Under the pieces are notes generated by a model, which searched no databases, was not told the DNA's origin, and worked only from the letters and a program-made list of their open reading frames with translations. Below are positions 1-7,464 of a stretch of 64,000 nucleotides of DNA, in pieces; the first letter of the stretch is position 1, and every line of letters starts with the position of its first letter. The DNA lies in assembly GCA_000170815.1 (NCBI GenBank), contig ABCO01000007.1, forward strand, positions 62,001 to 126,000, given 5' to 3'. The position numbers were made by a program, and so were the translations under genes. This DNA comes from an unidentified eubacterium SCB49. GTDB taxonomy: Bacteria > Bacteroidota > Bacteroidia > Flavobacteriales > Flavobacteriaceae.

Positions 1-927
1 CCAGGGATGTCGCTTAAAACGCATAACCGAACCATTACAGATACAGATATTGTAAACTTCGGAAATATTACTTGGGATCATTTTTATGCGCATACAGATA
101 CAACAAGTCTAGACGGAAGTATTTTTGAAAAAAGAACGGCTCACGGCTATTTTATTATATCTATGGCAGCAGGATTGTTTGTATATCCTAACAAAGGGCC
201 AGTAGCTGCAAATTATGGCTTAGAAGAAATTAGATTTTTGCGTCCTATTTATGATGGTGATACACTATACGTACGATTAACGTGTAAACAAAAGATAGAT
301 AGAGATTCTAGAGGGACAGAGCATCCAAGCGGAATTGTAAAGTGGTATGTAGAGATATTTGATAAAAATGTAGATACAGCAAATGCTATTTTGCCAGAAG
401 GAGCAGAAAAAGAAGATCCTTTGGTTTGTATCGCGACTATTTTGACAATGGTAGAAAAGAAACAAGAAGTTTTTACCGAAATGACAAATGAAACGATACA
501 GTCATGTCTCAATAAACTTTCAGAAGATAGCAAGCCACAATGGGGGATTATGACCCCACAGCATATGCTTGAACATTTGGAGTATACGTATAAAATAGCA
601 AGTGGAGAGATACAAGATTTTGAAATCTCTACACCAGAAAAGTACATCGATATCATTCATGATAGTTTGTATAATTATAAAAAGTTTCCACAAAACTCTC
701 AATTTCCGCAATTAGAGAAAGAAACTTTAGCTCCGTTAGTACACGAAGATTTACAAACAGCAAAAGAGAAGTTTTTAGAACAACGATTTAAATATTTGGC
801 ATTTTTTAAAGAAAATCCAGATGCCGTATTAAAAAACTTAGTCTTTGGTGAATTAAATAAATACGAGTCTTATTTATTAGAGCGTAAACATTTAAATCAT
901 CATTTTGAACAATTTAATTTATTATAG
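1..927 (+). CDS. paaZ: PaaZ C-terminal part (MaoC-like hydratase) with C-terminal DUF1569-like extension; 5' partial
   Basis: The gene is cut by the window start: the frame is open from base 1 (codons for P, G precede the first Met). The visible part begins with a MaoC/hot-dog hydratase domain (about residues 8-150) with the family motif NITWDHFYAHTD and then AHGYFIISMAAGLF. In PaaZ this domain hydrolyses the oxepin-CoA ring, and the missing N-terminal half would be the semialdehyde dehydrogenase. From about residue 165 there is an extra domain containing WGIMTPQHMLEHLEYT, which resembles DUF1569 (DinB-like helical bundle). That fusion is not in the classical proteobacterial enzyme. The neighbours (enoyl-CoA hydratase, PaaY) support phenylacetyl-CoA catabolism. 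The assignment is strong; the function of the extension is unknown. Confidence 0.85.
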   Translation, partial: PGMSLKTHNRTITDTDIVNFGNITWDHFYAHTDTTSLDGSIFEKRTAHGYFIISMAAGLFVYPNKGPVAANYGLEEIRFLRPIYDGDTLYVRLTCKQKIDRDSRGTEHPSGIVKWYVEIFDKNVDTANAILPEGAEKEDPLVCIATILTMVEKKQEVFTEMTNETIQSCLNKLSEDSKPQWGIMTPQHMLEHLEYTYKIASGEIQDFEISTPEKYIDIIHDSLYNYKKFPQNSQFPQLEKETLAPLVHEDLQTAKEKFLEQRFKYLAFFKENPDAVLKNLVFGELNKYESYLLERKHLNHHFEQFNLL

Positions 928-939
928 AAAAAACCATTT

Positions 940-1542
940 ATGACAGAAATCTTAACGACAATATTTTTCCTTTTTGCAGTGATAGACCCTATTGGTTCTG
1001 TACCTGTTTACCTTGAAGCAACAAAAGAATTTGATAAAAAGCACAAACGAAAAATTGCTATAAGAGCTTCGTTTATTGCTTTTTTAATCTTGCTCTTTTT
1101 TATTGTAATAGGTCAATTAATTTTAGAAGGGATGGAGGTGTCGTTAGATGCATTTCAGATTTCTGGAGGGGTTATTTTATTTCTTTTTGCATTGACCATG
1201 ATTTTTGGAGATGGAAAACCAGAAATAGAAAAAAGTAAAATTACAGACTATAAACATGTAACTATATTTCCTGTTGCAATACCTTCTATCGCTTCTCCAG
1301 GGGCGATAATGGCGGTTGTATTATTGACAGACAACCATATTTACACAATTGAACAACAGTTGTTAACAACAGGTCTTGTACTCGTTGTAATAGGGTTGAC
1401 ATCAATTATGCTTTTGGCAGCAAGTTCTATCCAAGAACGAATAGGAGCTTATGGGATTACGGTAATTAGTAAAATTATGGGATTAATCTTAGCGTCTTAT
1501 GCCGTACAGAGCATATTAACAGGAATTAGTGATTATTTTTAG
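940..1542 (+). CDS. MarC family integral membrane protein
   Basis: A 200-residue, very hydrophobic protein with about six predicted membrane segments. It carries the MarC (UPF0056) N-terminal signature AVIDPIGSVPVYL and a second inverted half with IPSIASPGAIMAVV, as expected for the family's internal duplication. MarC proteins are inner-membrane proteins of unsettled function; an early link to multiple antibiotic resistance was not upheld. The gene starts 12 bases after paaZ ends and lies 30 bases before the hydratase, so it is probably cotranscribed with the paa genes. A role in that pathway is only a guess from position. Length is normal for the family. Confidence 0.85.
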   Translation: MTEILTTIFFLFAVIDPIGSVPVYLEATKEFDKKHKRKIAIRASFIAFLILLFFIVIGQLILEGMEVSLDAFQISGGVILFLFALTMIFGDGKPEIEKSKITDYKHVTIFPVAIPSIASPGAIMAVVLLTDNHIYTIEQQLLTTGLVLVVIGLTSIMLLAASSIQERIGAYGITVISKIMGLILASYAVQSILTGISDYF

Positions 1543-1572
1543 TATTAAGATAACAATAGATAATTTATAAAA

Positions 1573-2325
1573 ATGACAACAGCATACGTAAAAGAACACA
1601 TAGAAAACGGAATCTCAACCATAGAGTTTTTTCACCCTGCACACAATAGTTTGCCTGGTAGTATACTTGAAAAATTGAGACAAACCATAACTGCAGCAGG
1701 AGAAAATGACGCTGTAAAAGTAATCATCTTAAAAAGTGGTGGCGAACGTACTTTCTGTGCAGGAGCAAGTTTTGAAGAGCTTATCAATATTGATGATGCA
1801 GAAACAGGACGTGTGTTTTTTAGTGGGTTTGCAAACGTAATTAACGCGATGCGAAAATGCCCTAAATTTATCATTGGTCGCGTACAAGGAAAAACCGTAG
1901 GAGGTGGAGTAGGTGTTGCAAGTGCAACAGATTACTGTATGGCTAGTAAATTTGCAAGTATTAAACTTAGCGAATTAAATATTGGGATTGGACCTTTTGT
2001 GGTTGGACCAGCAGTAGAAAGAAAATTAGGCTTAACAGGAATGAGTCAGATTGCTATAGATGCCAATACTTTTTATGATGCAGAATGGGCTAGACAAAAA
2101 GGATTGTATGCAAGCGTTCACGAATCTACCGAAGCATTAGATGAAGCAGTTCAGGCTTTTGCAGAAAACCTATGTAAATATAACCCAGAAGCCATGAAAG
2201 AAATGAAAAAGATCATGTGGGCAGGAACAGACGATTGGGATACTTTATTGGCAGAAAGAGCTGTTATTTCAGGAAGACTTGTGCTTTCAGATTTTACGAA
2301 AGAAACATTGAAAAGATTTAAATAA
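1573..2325 (+). CDS. Enoyl-CoA hydratase/isomerase family protein (paa operon)
   Basis: A 250-residue crotonase-fold protein. The oxyanion-hole regions are visible as RTFCAGASFEEL (about residues 57-68) and VQGKTVGGGVGVASATDYCMAS (about 102-123), and the C-terminal helical trimerisation region is intact. In a phenylacetate operon such a protein would act as the ring isomerase (PaaG-like) or the later enoyl-CoA hydratase (PaaF-like). It also resembles methylglutaconyl-CoA hydratases, so the exact substrate cannot be fixed from sequence. It sits between marC and an inserted four-helix-bundle gene, and PaaY follows downstream. The start at 1573 has no credible upstream alternative. Confidence 0.85.
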   Translation: MTTAYVKEHIENGISTIEFFHPAHNSLPGSILEKLRQTITAAGENDAVKVIILKSGGERTFCAGASFEELINIDDAETGRVFFSGFANVINAMRKCPKFIIGRVQGKTVGGGVGVASATDYCMASKFASIKLSELNIGIGPFVVGPAVERKLGLTGMSQIAIDANTFYDAEWARQKGLYASVHESTEALDEAVQAFAENLCKYNPEAMKEMKKIMWAGTDDWDTLLAERAVISGRLVLSDFTKETLKRFK

Positions 2326-2330
2326 AGGAG

Positions 2331-2362
2331 GAAAAGACAAAAGGACAAAAAGACGAAAGGAC
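2331..2362 (+). repeat. Left arm of inverted repeat flanking the four-helix-bundle gene
   Basis: This purine-only-like tract is built from units such as AAAAGAC and AAAGGAC, and begins six bases after the hydratase stop codon. Its imperfect reverse complement is found at 2765-2796 on the other side of the small gene at 2393. Units GACAAAAGGACAAAAAGAC match the reverse complement of the right arm with a few differences. Confidence 0.7.
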
Positions 2363-2392
2363 GAAAAGAGGAAAGGAATAATGAGATAGTAC

Positions 2393-2752
2393 ATGGCTTT
2401 AAAACATAATTTTAGAAAACTAACAATCTGGAAAGAGTCAAGAGAGCTAGTGTCTATTACATATAGAATGACAAAAGCGTTTCCGAAACATGAAACCTAT
2501 GGTCTTTCAAGTCAAATACAGCGTTGCTCAATTTCCATTGCTTCAAACATTGCAGAGGGATCAGCTAGGAATTCTAATAAACATTTTGTTCAATATCTTG
2601 AGACATCTTTGGGTTCTTCTTTTGAATGGGAAACACAGTTAATTTGTGCTTATGATCTAGGATATATAGAAGAACAAGTATATAATAAGCATATATTATC
2701 AATACATAAACTTCAGGCGATGATTTCAAATTTTAAAAATACTTTACTATGA
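2393..2752 (+). CDS. Four-helix-bundle protein (23S rRNA IVS / S23 family)
   Basis: A 119-residue protein with the family hallmarks FRKLTIWKESRELV near the N-terminus, LSSQIQRCSISIASNIAEGSAR in the middle (the conserved SIxxNIAEG loop) and LQAMISNFKNTL at the end. The family fold is a four-helix bundle first noted in ORFs inside 23S rRNA intervening sequences, and is shared with Avd accessory proteins of diversity-generating retroelements. Its molecular role in isolation is not known. It interrupts an otherwise catabolic operon and is bracketed by inverted repeats at 2331-2362 and 2765-2796, which suggests arrival as a small mobile or recombination-prone cassette. No reverse transcriptase or rRNA is nearby. 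Confidence 0.88.
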   Translation: MALKHNFRKLTIWKESRELVSITYRMTKAFPKHETYGLSSQIQRCSISIASNIAEGSARNSNKHFVQYLETSLGSSFEWETQLICAYDLGYIEEQVYNKHILSIHKLQAMISNFKNTLL

Positions 2753-2764
2753 TTAAAGCAATCT

Positions 2765-2796
2765 GTCCTTTTCGTCTTTTAAGTCATTTGTCTTTT
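2765..2796 (-). repeat. Right arm of inverted repeat flanking the four-helix-bundle gene
   Basis: A pyrimidine-rich tract (GTCCTTTTCGTCTTTT followed by TTTGTCTTTT) whose reverse complement matches the tract at 2331-2362 over about 30 bases with some mismatches. It lies 12 bases after the small gene and ends 14 bases before the paaY start. Confidence 0.7.
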
Positions 2797-2810
2797 AATC
2801 TATTAACATC

Positions 2811-3431
2811 ATGATATATAGTTTCAAAGGTCACATACCTGTTGTACACAAGTCAAGCTTTGTACATCCATTAGCTGCAGTTACAGGTAATGTAATTATT
2901 GGTAAAAATTGCTACATAGGTCCAGGCGCTGCGATACGTGGTGATTGGGGCGAAATCATACTGGAAGACGGTGTTAACGTACAAGAAAATTGTACCGTAC
3001 ATATGTTTCCGGGTAAGAGTATTGTCTTAAAAGAGGGGGCACATGTAGGTCACGGTGCGGTAATTCACGGTGCAAACCTGGGGCGCAATTGCCTTATTGG
3101 AATGAACAGTGTGATTATGGATGACGCAGAAATAGGTGATGAGTGTATTGTTGGCGCCATGGCATTTGTAAAAGCCGAAGCCGTTTTTGAAAAAAGACAA
3201 TTAATTGTAGGTAATCCTGCAAAAGTAATAAAAGAAGTAAGCGACGTAATGATTGCTTGGAAAACTGCAGGGACTAAATTGTACCAGCAACTACCAACAG
3301 ATTGCCACGAAAGTCTAAAAGAAGTGGAACCTCTTAGAGAAATTCCAGCAGATAGACCAAAACAAGAAGATTTTTATAAAACGCTTAATAAATTCCTGCG
3401 CAGGCAGGAATCTCAAACGGATAAAAAATGA
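2811..3431 (+). CDS. paaY: PaaY-type gamma-carbonic-anhydrase-like hexapeptide protein
   Basis: A 206-residue left-handed beta-helix protein made of hexapeptide repeats (VIIGKNCYIGPGAAIRGDWG, VGHGAVIHGA, IGMNSVIMDDAEIG, IVGAMAFVKAEA). The metal-ligand histidines sit at VHMFPG, VGHG and VIHGA. PaaY of Escherichia coli is a thioesterase thought to clear dead-end CoA products during phenylacetate breakdown. The gene context and the C-terminal extension with AWKTAGTKLYQQL fit PaaY better than a generic carbonic anhydrase. The last residues (FLRRQESQTDKK) are encoded by an inserted palindrome (3392-3411) and its flank, so the natural C-terminus has been replaced. The stop overlaps the next start as ATGA. 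Confidence 0.88.
   Translation: MIYSFKGHIPVVHKSSFVHPLAAVTGNVIIGKNCYIGPGAAIRGDWGEIILEDGVNVQENCTVHMFPGKSIVLKEGAHVGHGAVIHGANLGRNCLIGMNSVIMDDAEIGDECIVGAMAFVKAEAVFEKRQLIVGNPAKVIKEVSDVMIAWKTAGTKLYQQLPTDCHESLKEVEPLREIPADRPKQEDFYKTLNKFLRRQESQTDKK
3392..3411. repeat. 20-bp palindrome, copy 1 (inside the 3' end of paaY)
   Basis: ATTCCTGCGCAGGCAGGAAT is a near-perfect palindrome located inside the paaY reading frame. The reverse complement of the copy at 3756-3775 differs at one position only, so the two copies form an inverted pair around the GIY-YIG gene. Confidence 0.85.
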
Positions 3432-3742
3432 ACATTTGGTACGTCTCTATAATGGCAAATAAGTCTAATAGTGTGCTATATATAGGATGTTCAAATAATA
3501 TTGGAGAACGAGTAAAAGAGCATAAGTTTAAAGTTTTTCCTAGAAGCTTTAGAGCGAAGTATAATTGTGATAAACTAGTATACTTTGAAGAACATAAGAG
3601 TGGAGCAGAAGCTTCTAAGAGAGAATTACAAATGAAAAAATGGAAGCGTGAGTGGAAGTTAAATCTCATTAAAGAGATGAACGAAAGTGGGAGTGATATA
3701 AGTATGAATTGGAATCTAAATTTTAATAAATTAAGAAGATGA
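3428..3742 (+). CDS. GIY-YIG domain nuclease-like protein (small, repeat-flanked)
   Basis: A 104-residue single-domain protein of the UvrC/Slx1-like GIY-YIG fold. The first strand reads WYVSIMANK, the second LYIGCSNNIGERVKEHK (the YIG part, with the catalytic Arg in the ERVKEH helix). FEEHKSGAEASKRELQMKKWKREWKLNLI carries the conserved Glu and Lys-rich C-terminal helix of stand-alone members. The predicted activity is single-strand DNA cleavage with a metal ion; the biological role of stand-alone members is largely unknown. Both gene ends overlap neighbours as ATGA (start with paaY stop, stop with E2 start), so it is translationally coupled on each side. Inverted 20-bp palindromes lie just outside both ends. 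Confidence 0.9.
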   Translation: MNIWYVSIMANKSNSVLYIGCSNNIGERVKEHKFKVFPRSFRAKYNCDKLVYFEEHKSGAEASKRELQMKKWKREWKLNLIKEMNESGSDISMNWNLNFNKLRR

Positions 3743-5055
3743 GTGACGAAAAAAGATTCCTGCCTACGCAGGAATTTACAATGCCCAAAATGGGCGAAAG
3801 TATTACAGAAGGAACAATCCTTAATTGGTTAGTTCAAGAAGGAGATACTTTTGAGGAAGGCGATATCTTAGTAGAAGTTGCGACAGATAAAGTAGATAAT
3901 GAAGTTCCTGCCCCAGCTGCTGGAACAATGATTTCACACAAAGTTTCGGCTAAAGATGTCGTGGCTGTTGGAGCTGTAATTGCTATTTTAGAATTAAGCG
4001 ATATTGCTTCCGCGAAAATGTCACAGGCTGAAAAAATGCCAGAAAAAGGAACTTCGGCGAATACTAAGAAGCCTGCCCTTCGACAAACTCAGGGTGACAG
4101 TGCTGCTAAATCAAAAGCCTTTAAGGTAAATGAAAATTTATTTATCTCACCTTTAGTAGATGCCGTAGCTAGAAAAAATCATATTTCTTATGAAGAATTA
4201 GCTCGTATTACTGGTACAGGTAAAGATGGAAGATTACGTAAAAGTGATGTTACTAATTATTTAAATGAAGGCAGACCGTTTCAGTTTGCACAAACCGTAG
4301 CAGCGCCTTCAGGTTTTCAAGTTCCAGACTTAAAGTTTGATAAAGGAACTGGGAAGCTAGTAGAAATGGATCGTATGCGTGAGATGATTGCAGACCATAT
4401 GGTGTATAGCAAGCATACTTCGCCACACGTTACAGCGTATGTTGAGGCAGACCTGACAGATATGGTTGTTTGGCGAAATGCTAACAAGTTAAAGTTTCAG
4501 GAAAAACACGGAGAGAAATTAACTTTTACACCGCTCTTTATCGAAGCAGTAGCCAATGCGATTAAAGACTTCCCGATGATTAACTCATCATTAGACGGTA
4601 AAAATATTATTGTAAAAGAAGACATCAATATTGGAATGGCAACTGCATTGCCTACAGGTAATTTAATTGTGCCAGTAGTTAAAAATGCAGATAAAAAAGA
4701 CTTAAAAGGTTTGGCTTCTGCTACAAACGAACTCGTTAGCAAGTCTCGCTCCGGAAATTTGAAGGGTGATGATATGAAAGGAAGCACATTTACAATAAGT
4801 AATGTAGGAACTTTTGGTAGCTTAATGGGAACTCCAATAATCAACCAGCCCGAAGCAGCAATATTAGCTACGGGAATTATTAAAAAGCGTGCTGAGGTAA
4901 TCGAGAAACCAGAAGGTGATGTTATAGAGATTAGGAGTATGATGTATCTGTCACTTTCATTTGATCACAGAATTGTAGACGGATATCTAGCAGGTTCTTT
5001 CTTAAAAAGAATAGCAGATAATATGGAGAGTTTTGATGTAGAAAGGACATTTTGA
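3739..5055 (+). CDS. Dihydrolipoamide acyltransferase, E2 of a branched-chain-type 2-oxoacid dehydrogenase
   Basis: This 438-residue E2 has an N-terminal lipoyl domain (about 13-88; lipoylated Lys51 in EVATDKVDNEV), a linker, a peripheral-subunit-binding domain (about 132-170; ISPLVDAVARKN...GKDGRLRKSDV) and a catalytic acyltransferase core whose active-site motif SFDHRIVDG places the catalytic His near residue 410. It transfers acyl groups from E1 to CoA. The twelve residues before FTMPKMGES are coded by an inserted palindrome. A likely ancestral start is the ATG at 3781. The linker segment KKPALRQTQGDSAAK is coded by another repeat (4076-4100). E1 follows after 153 bases. The substrate is likely branched-chain or aryl 2-oxoacids. 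Confidence 0.9.
   Translation: MSDEKRFLPTQEFTMPKMGESITEGTILNWLVQEGDTFEEGDILVEVATDKVDNEVPAPAAGTMISHKVSAKDVVAVGAVIAILELSDIASAKMSQAEKMPEKGTSANTKKPALRQTQGDSAAKSKAFKVNENLFISPLVDAVARKNHISYEELARITGTGKDGRLRKSDVTNYLNEGRPFQFAQTVAAPSGFQVPDLKFDKGTGKLVEMDRMREMIADHMVYSKHTSPHVTAYVEADLTDMVVWRNANKLKFQEKHGEKLTFTPLFIEAVANAIKDFPMINSSLDGKNIIVKEDINIGMATALPTGNLIVPVVKNADKKDLKGLASATNELVSKSRSGNLKGDDMKGSTFTISNVGTFGSLMGTPIINQPEAAILATGIIKKRAEVIEKPEGDVIEIRSMMYLSLSFDHRIVDGYLAGSFLKRIADNMESFDVERTF
3756..3775. repeat. 20-bp palindrome, copy 2 (inside the 5' end of the E2 gene)
   Basis: ATTCCTGCCTACGCAGGAAT reads as the inverted partner of the copy at 3392-3411, with a single mismatch in the centre. It is translated in frame as part of residues 7-12 of E2 (FLPTQE). 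Confidence 0.85.
4076..4100. repeat. Dispersed CTTCGAC...CTCAGG repeat inside the E2 linker
   Basis: The segment contains CCCTTCGAC, AAA, CTCAGGG and TGACAG, a short palindromic unit. It resembles the arms of the hairpin at 54238-54310. It is read in frame in the unstructured linker between the lipoyl and subunit-binding domains, a place where extra residues can be tolerated. Confidence 0.7.
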
Positions 5056-5208
5056 TACACGACCGTTCGCTGACGCTCACTAAACGATACACGACAATTA
5101 ACGATTGATAAATGAGAAGACATAATTTTAATACGTTGTGTTTCGTACAGCAAACGCAGTTTGCGATCGTGATTCAAAACGTCAAACAATAGAATAATAT
5201 TACAATAA
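5056..5208. other. Gap between E2 and E1 genes with small palindromes
   Basis: A 153-base gap in an otherwise tightly packed gene pair. It holds a short hairpin at 5150-5164 (GCAAAC, loop GCA, GTTTGC) and several repeated ACGA/CGTT words, but no open frame and no recognisable terminator or promoter box. It may be the remains of another inserted repeat. Confidence 0.4.
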
Positions 5209-7356
5209 ATGAATAGATTAATATCCAAAGACCTAGTTTTAAAAGCCTTCAAAAACCTTGTCACTGCAAAGTCAATGACAGCGTTGTATGAAGAGAACTT
5301 TAAAGTAGTTTCAAAGTATGTGCATGCAACCTCACGAGGTCACGAAATAATACAAACTGCCGTTGGTATGCAATTGCAACCACAGGATTATATGTTTCCG
5401 TATTATCGTGACGACTCTATGTTGCTTGCTATAGGGATGACACCGTATGAGTTAATGCTACAGGTGTTAGCAAAAAAAGACGATCCATTTTCTGGTGGGC
5501 GAACGTATTATTCGCATCCAAGTTTAAACGATATTGACAAGCCTAAAATACCACATCAAAGTAGTGCAACAGGAATGCAAGCGATACCTGCAACGGGTGT
5601 TGCTTTGGGATTTCATTACAGAGAGGGTGGTAATGTTAAGGCAAATAATACTCAATACAGCAGTATTGTAGAAGAATTAGCAAACGTTGATGGTGTCTAT
5701 AATCAAAAGGTACATACTCAAGATGCTCGTTTAGACGGTAATGCCCCGGTAGTAGTTTGTTCTTTAGGAGATGCCAGTGTAACCGAAGGTGAAATTGCAG
5801 AAGCGTTCCAGATGGCGGCTTTAAAACAATTACCTATTCTTTATTTAGTACAGGATAATGGATGGGATATTTCTGCCAATGAAGCTGAAACAAGAGCGCA
5901 AAATGCAGCAGAATATGCAGCAGGTTTTCACGGTCTCGAATCGGTTTCAATAGATGGGACAGATTTTGAAGAAAGTTATAAAACCATTAACCAGGTAATA
6001 GAAAAGATTAGAACCGAGCGTAGACCATTTTTAGTACATGCAAAAGTTCCTTTGTTAAACCACCATACATCGGGGGTTCGTATGGAGTTTTATCGTGATG
6101 ATCTTGACGAAGCTAGATCAAGAGACCCGTATCCAAAAATGCTCAAGTTACTTTCAGATTATAACGTTTCTGAAAAAGAAATTGGAGAAATTGAAACCGA
6201 AATCGGAAACGAAGTTCGAAGCAGTCTTGATCGTGCTCTTGAAGCAGAAGACCCAAAACCAGCAGATCTTTTTACACATGATTTTGCACCAACTCCTATA
6301 ACAGAAGAAGTAGGAGAGCGCTCGCCAAAAGGTGGTGATAAAGTGGTGATGGTAGATTGTGCTTTGTTTGCGATAGAAGAGTTAATGAGCAAACACCCAG
6401 AATGTTTGTTGTATGGTCAAGATGTGGGTGGACGTCTTGGAGGTGTGTTTAGAGAAGCGGCGACCTTGGCACAGAAATTTGGTGATAACCGTGTTTTCAA
6501 TACGCCTATTCAAGAAGCATTTATCGTGGGTTCTACGGTGGGTATGAGTGCTGTAGGATTAAAACCAATTGTTGAGGTTCAGTTTGCAGATTACATTTGG
6601 CCTGGACTCAACCAGTTATTTACAGAAGTTGCTCGTAGCTGTTATTTGTCTAACGGAAAATGGCCAGTTTCTATGATTTTACGTGTGCCTATTGGTGCTT
6701 ACGGAAGTGGAGGTCCTTATCATTCATCTTCTATGGAAAGTGTGGTAAGTAATATTCGCGGAGTTAAAATAGCGTACCCTTCTAATGGAGCAGATTTAAA
6801 AGGATTAATGAAAGCGGCTTATTACGACCCTAATCCTGTGGTTATTTTTGAACATAAAGGGTTGTACTGGAGCAAAGTAAAAGGTACAAAAGGAGCAACC
6901 AGTATTGAGCCTAGTGAAGATTATATGTTGCCTTTTGGCAAGGCTTGGGTTTTACAAGAAATCTGGCCTCAAGAAGAGGAGGAAACACTTTCGATTATTA
7001 CTTACGGAATGGGAACGCACTGGGCATATAATGCTACCCGAGAAATGGAGATTACAGATCGTGTTGAGATTGTAGATTTACGAACCTTGCATCCATTAGA
7101 TTATGACACGGTTTTTAAATCGGTTAGAAAATGTGGAAAATGCTTAGTTGTAACAGAAGAGCCTAGCGAAAACAGTTTTTCTCGTGCCTTACAAGGGCGT
7201 ATACAAGAAGAATGTTTTCAGTCACTAGATGCGCCTGTGATGGTTATTGGTAGCGAAAATATGCCAGCAATACCATTAAACGCAGTTTTAGAGGAGACGA
7301 TGATTCCTTCTACTAAAAAGGTGAAAGATAAGATTTCTGAAATATTGAATTATTAA
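5209..7356 (+). CDS. 2-oxoacid dehydrogenase E1, fused alpha and beta subunits (branched-chain type)
   Basis: A 715-residue thiamin-diphosphate enzyme in which the alpha subunit (about 1-330) and beta subunit (about 375-715), usually separate proteins, are joined. The alpha half has the ThDP motif GDASVTEGEIAEAF (about residue 187) ending in VQDNGWDIS. The beta half has DCALFAIEELM, LYGQDVGGRLGGVF and RVPIGAYGSGGPYHSS. It decarboxylates a 2-oxoacid and acylates the lipoyl arm of E2, which is encoded just upstream. Fused E1 proteins of this type are common in Bacteroidota and are usually annotated as 2-oxoisovalerate dehydrogenase. Its place behind paa genes leaves open a role in arylpyruvate or branched-chain catabolism feeding CoA thioesters. 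Confidence 0.9.
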   Translation: MNRLISKDLVLKAFKNLVTAKSMTALYEENFKVVSKYVHATSRGHEIIQTAVGMQLQPQDYMFPYYRDDSMLLAIGMTPYELMLQVLAKKDDPFSGGRTYYSHPSLNDIDKPKIPHQSSATGMQAIPATGVALGFHYREGGNVKANNTQYSSIVEELANVDGVYNQKVHTQDARLDGNAPVVVCSLGDASVTEGEIAEAFQMAALKQLPILYLVQDNGWDISANEAETRAQNAAEYAAGFHGLESVSIDGTDFEESYKTINQVIEKIRTERRPFLVHAKVPLLNHHTSGVRMEFYRDDLDEARSRDPYPKMLKLLSDYNVSEKEIGEIETEIGNEVRSSLDRALEAEDPKPADLFTHDFAPTPITEEVGERSPKGGDKVVMVDCALFAIEELMSKHPECLLYGQDVGGRLGGVFREAATLAQKFGDNRVFNTPIQEAFIVGSTVGMSAVGLKPIVEVQFADYIWPGLNQLFTEVARSCYLSNGKWPVSMILRVPIGAYGSGGPYHSSSMESVVSNIRGVKIAYPSNGADLKGLMKAAYYDPNPVVIFEHKGLYWSKVKGTKGATSIEPSEDYMLPFGKAWVLQEIWPQEEEETLSIITYGMGTHWAYNATREMEITDRVEIVDLRTLHPLDYDTVFKSVRKCGKCLVVTEEPSENSFSRALQGRIQEECFQSLDAPVMVIGSENMPAIPLNAVLEETMIPSTKKVKDKISEILNY

Positions 7357-7421
7357 AGACTTTCCTGTTCTCATTATTACCATTGTTATAAACAGGGTTT
7401 TAAGAATACTAAAGATAAAAT

Positions 7422-7451
7422 AAAGGCTCCTAATTTTAGGGGCTTTTTTTT
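7422..7451. terminator. Bidirectional rho-independent terminator
   Basis: A stem AAGGCTCCTAA paired with TTAGGGGCTT (including G-U pairs), followed by a run of T on the + strand and preceded by A-rich sequence on the - strand. It separates the convergent E1 gene and the secreted-protein gene at 7465. Confidence 0.8.
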
Positions 7452-7464
7452 GTTAGAAGGCACC

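Noticed and set aside
249..656. 135-residue - strand open frame opposite paaZ
   Set aside because: Antisense shadow of a strongly conserved coding region.
2393..2752. Diversity-generating retroelement suggested by the Avd-like fold
   Set aside because: No reverse transcriptase, template repeat or variable repeat was found nearby.
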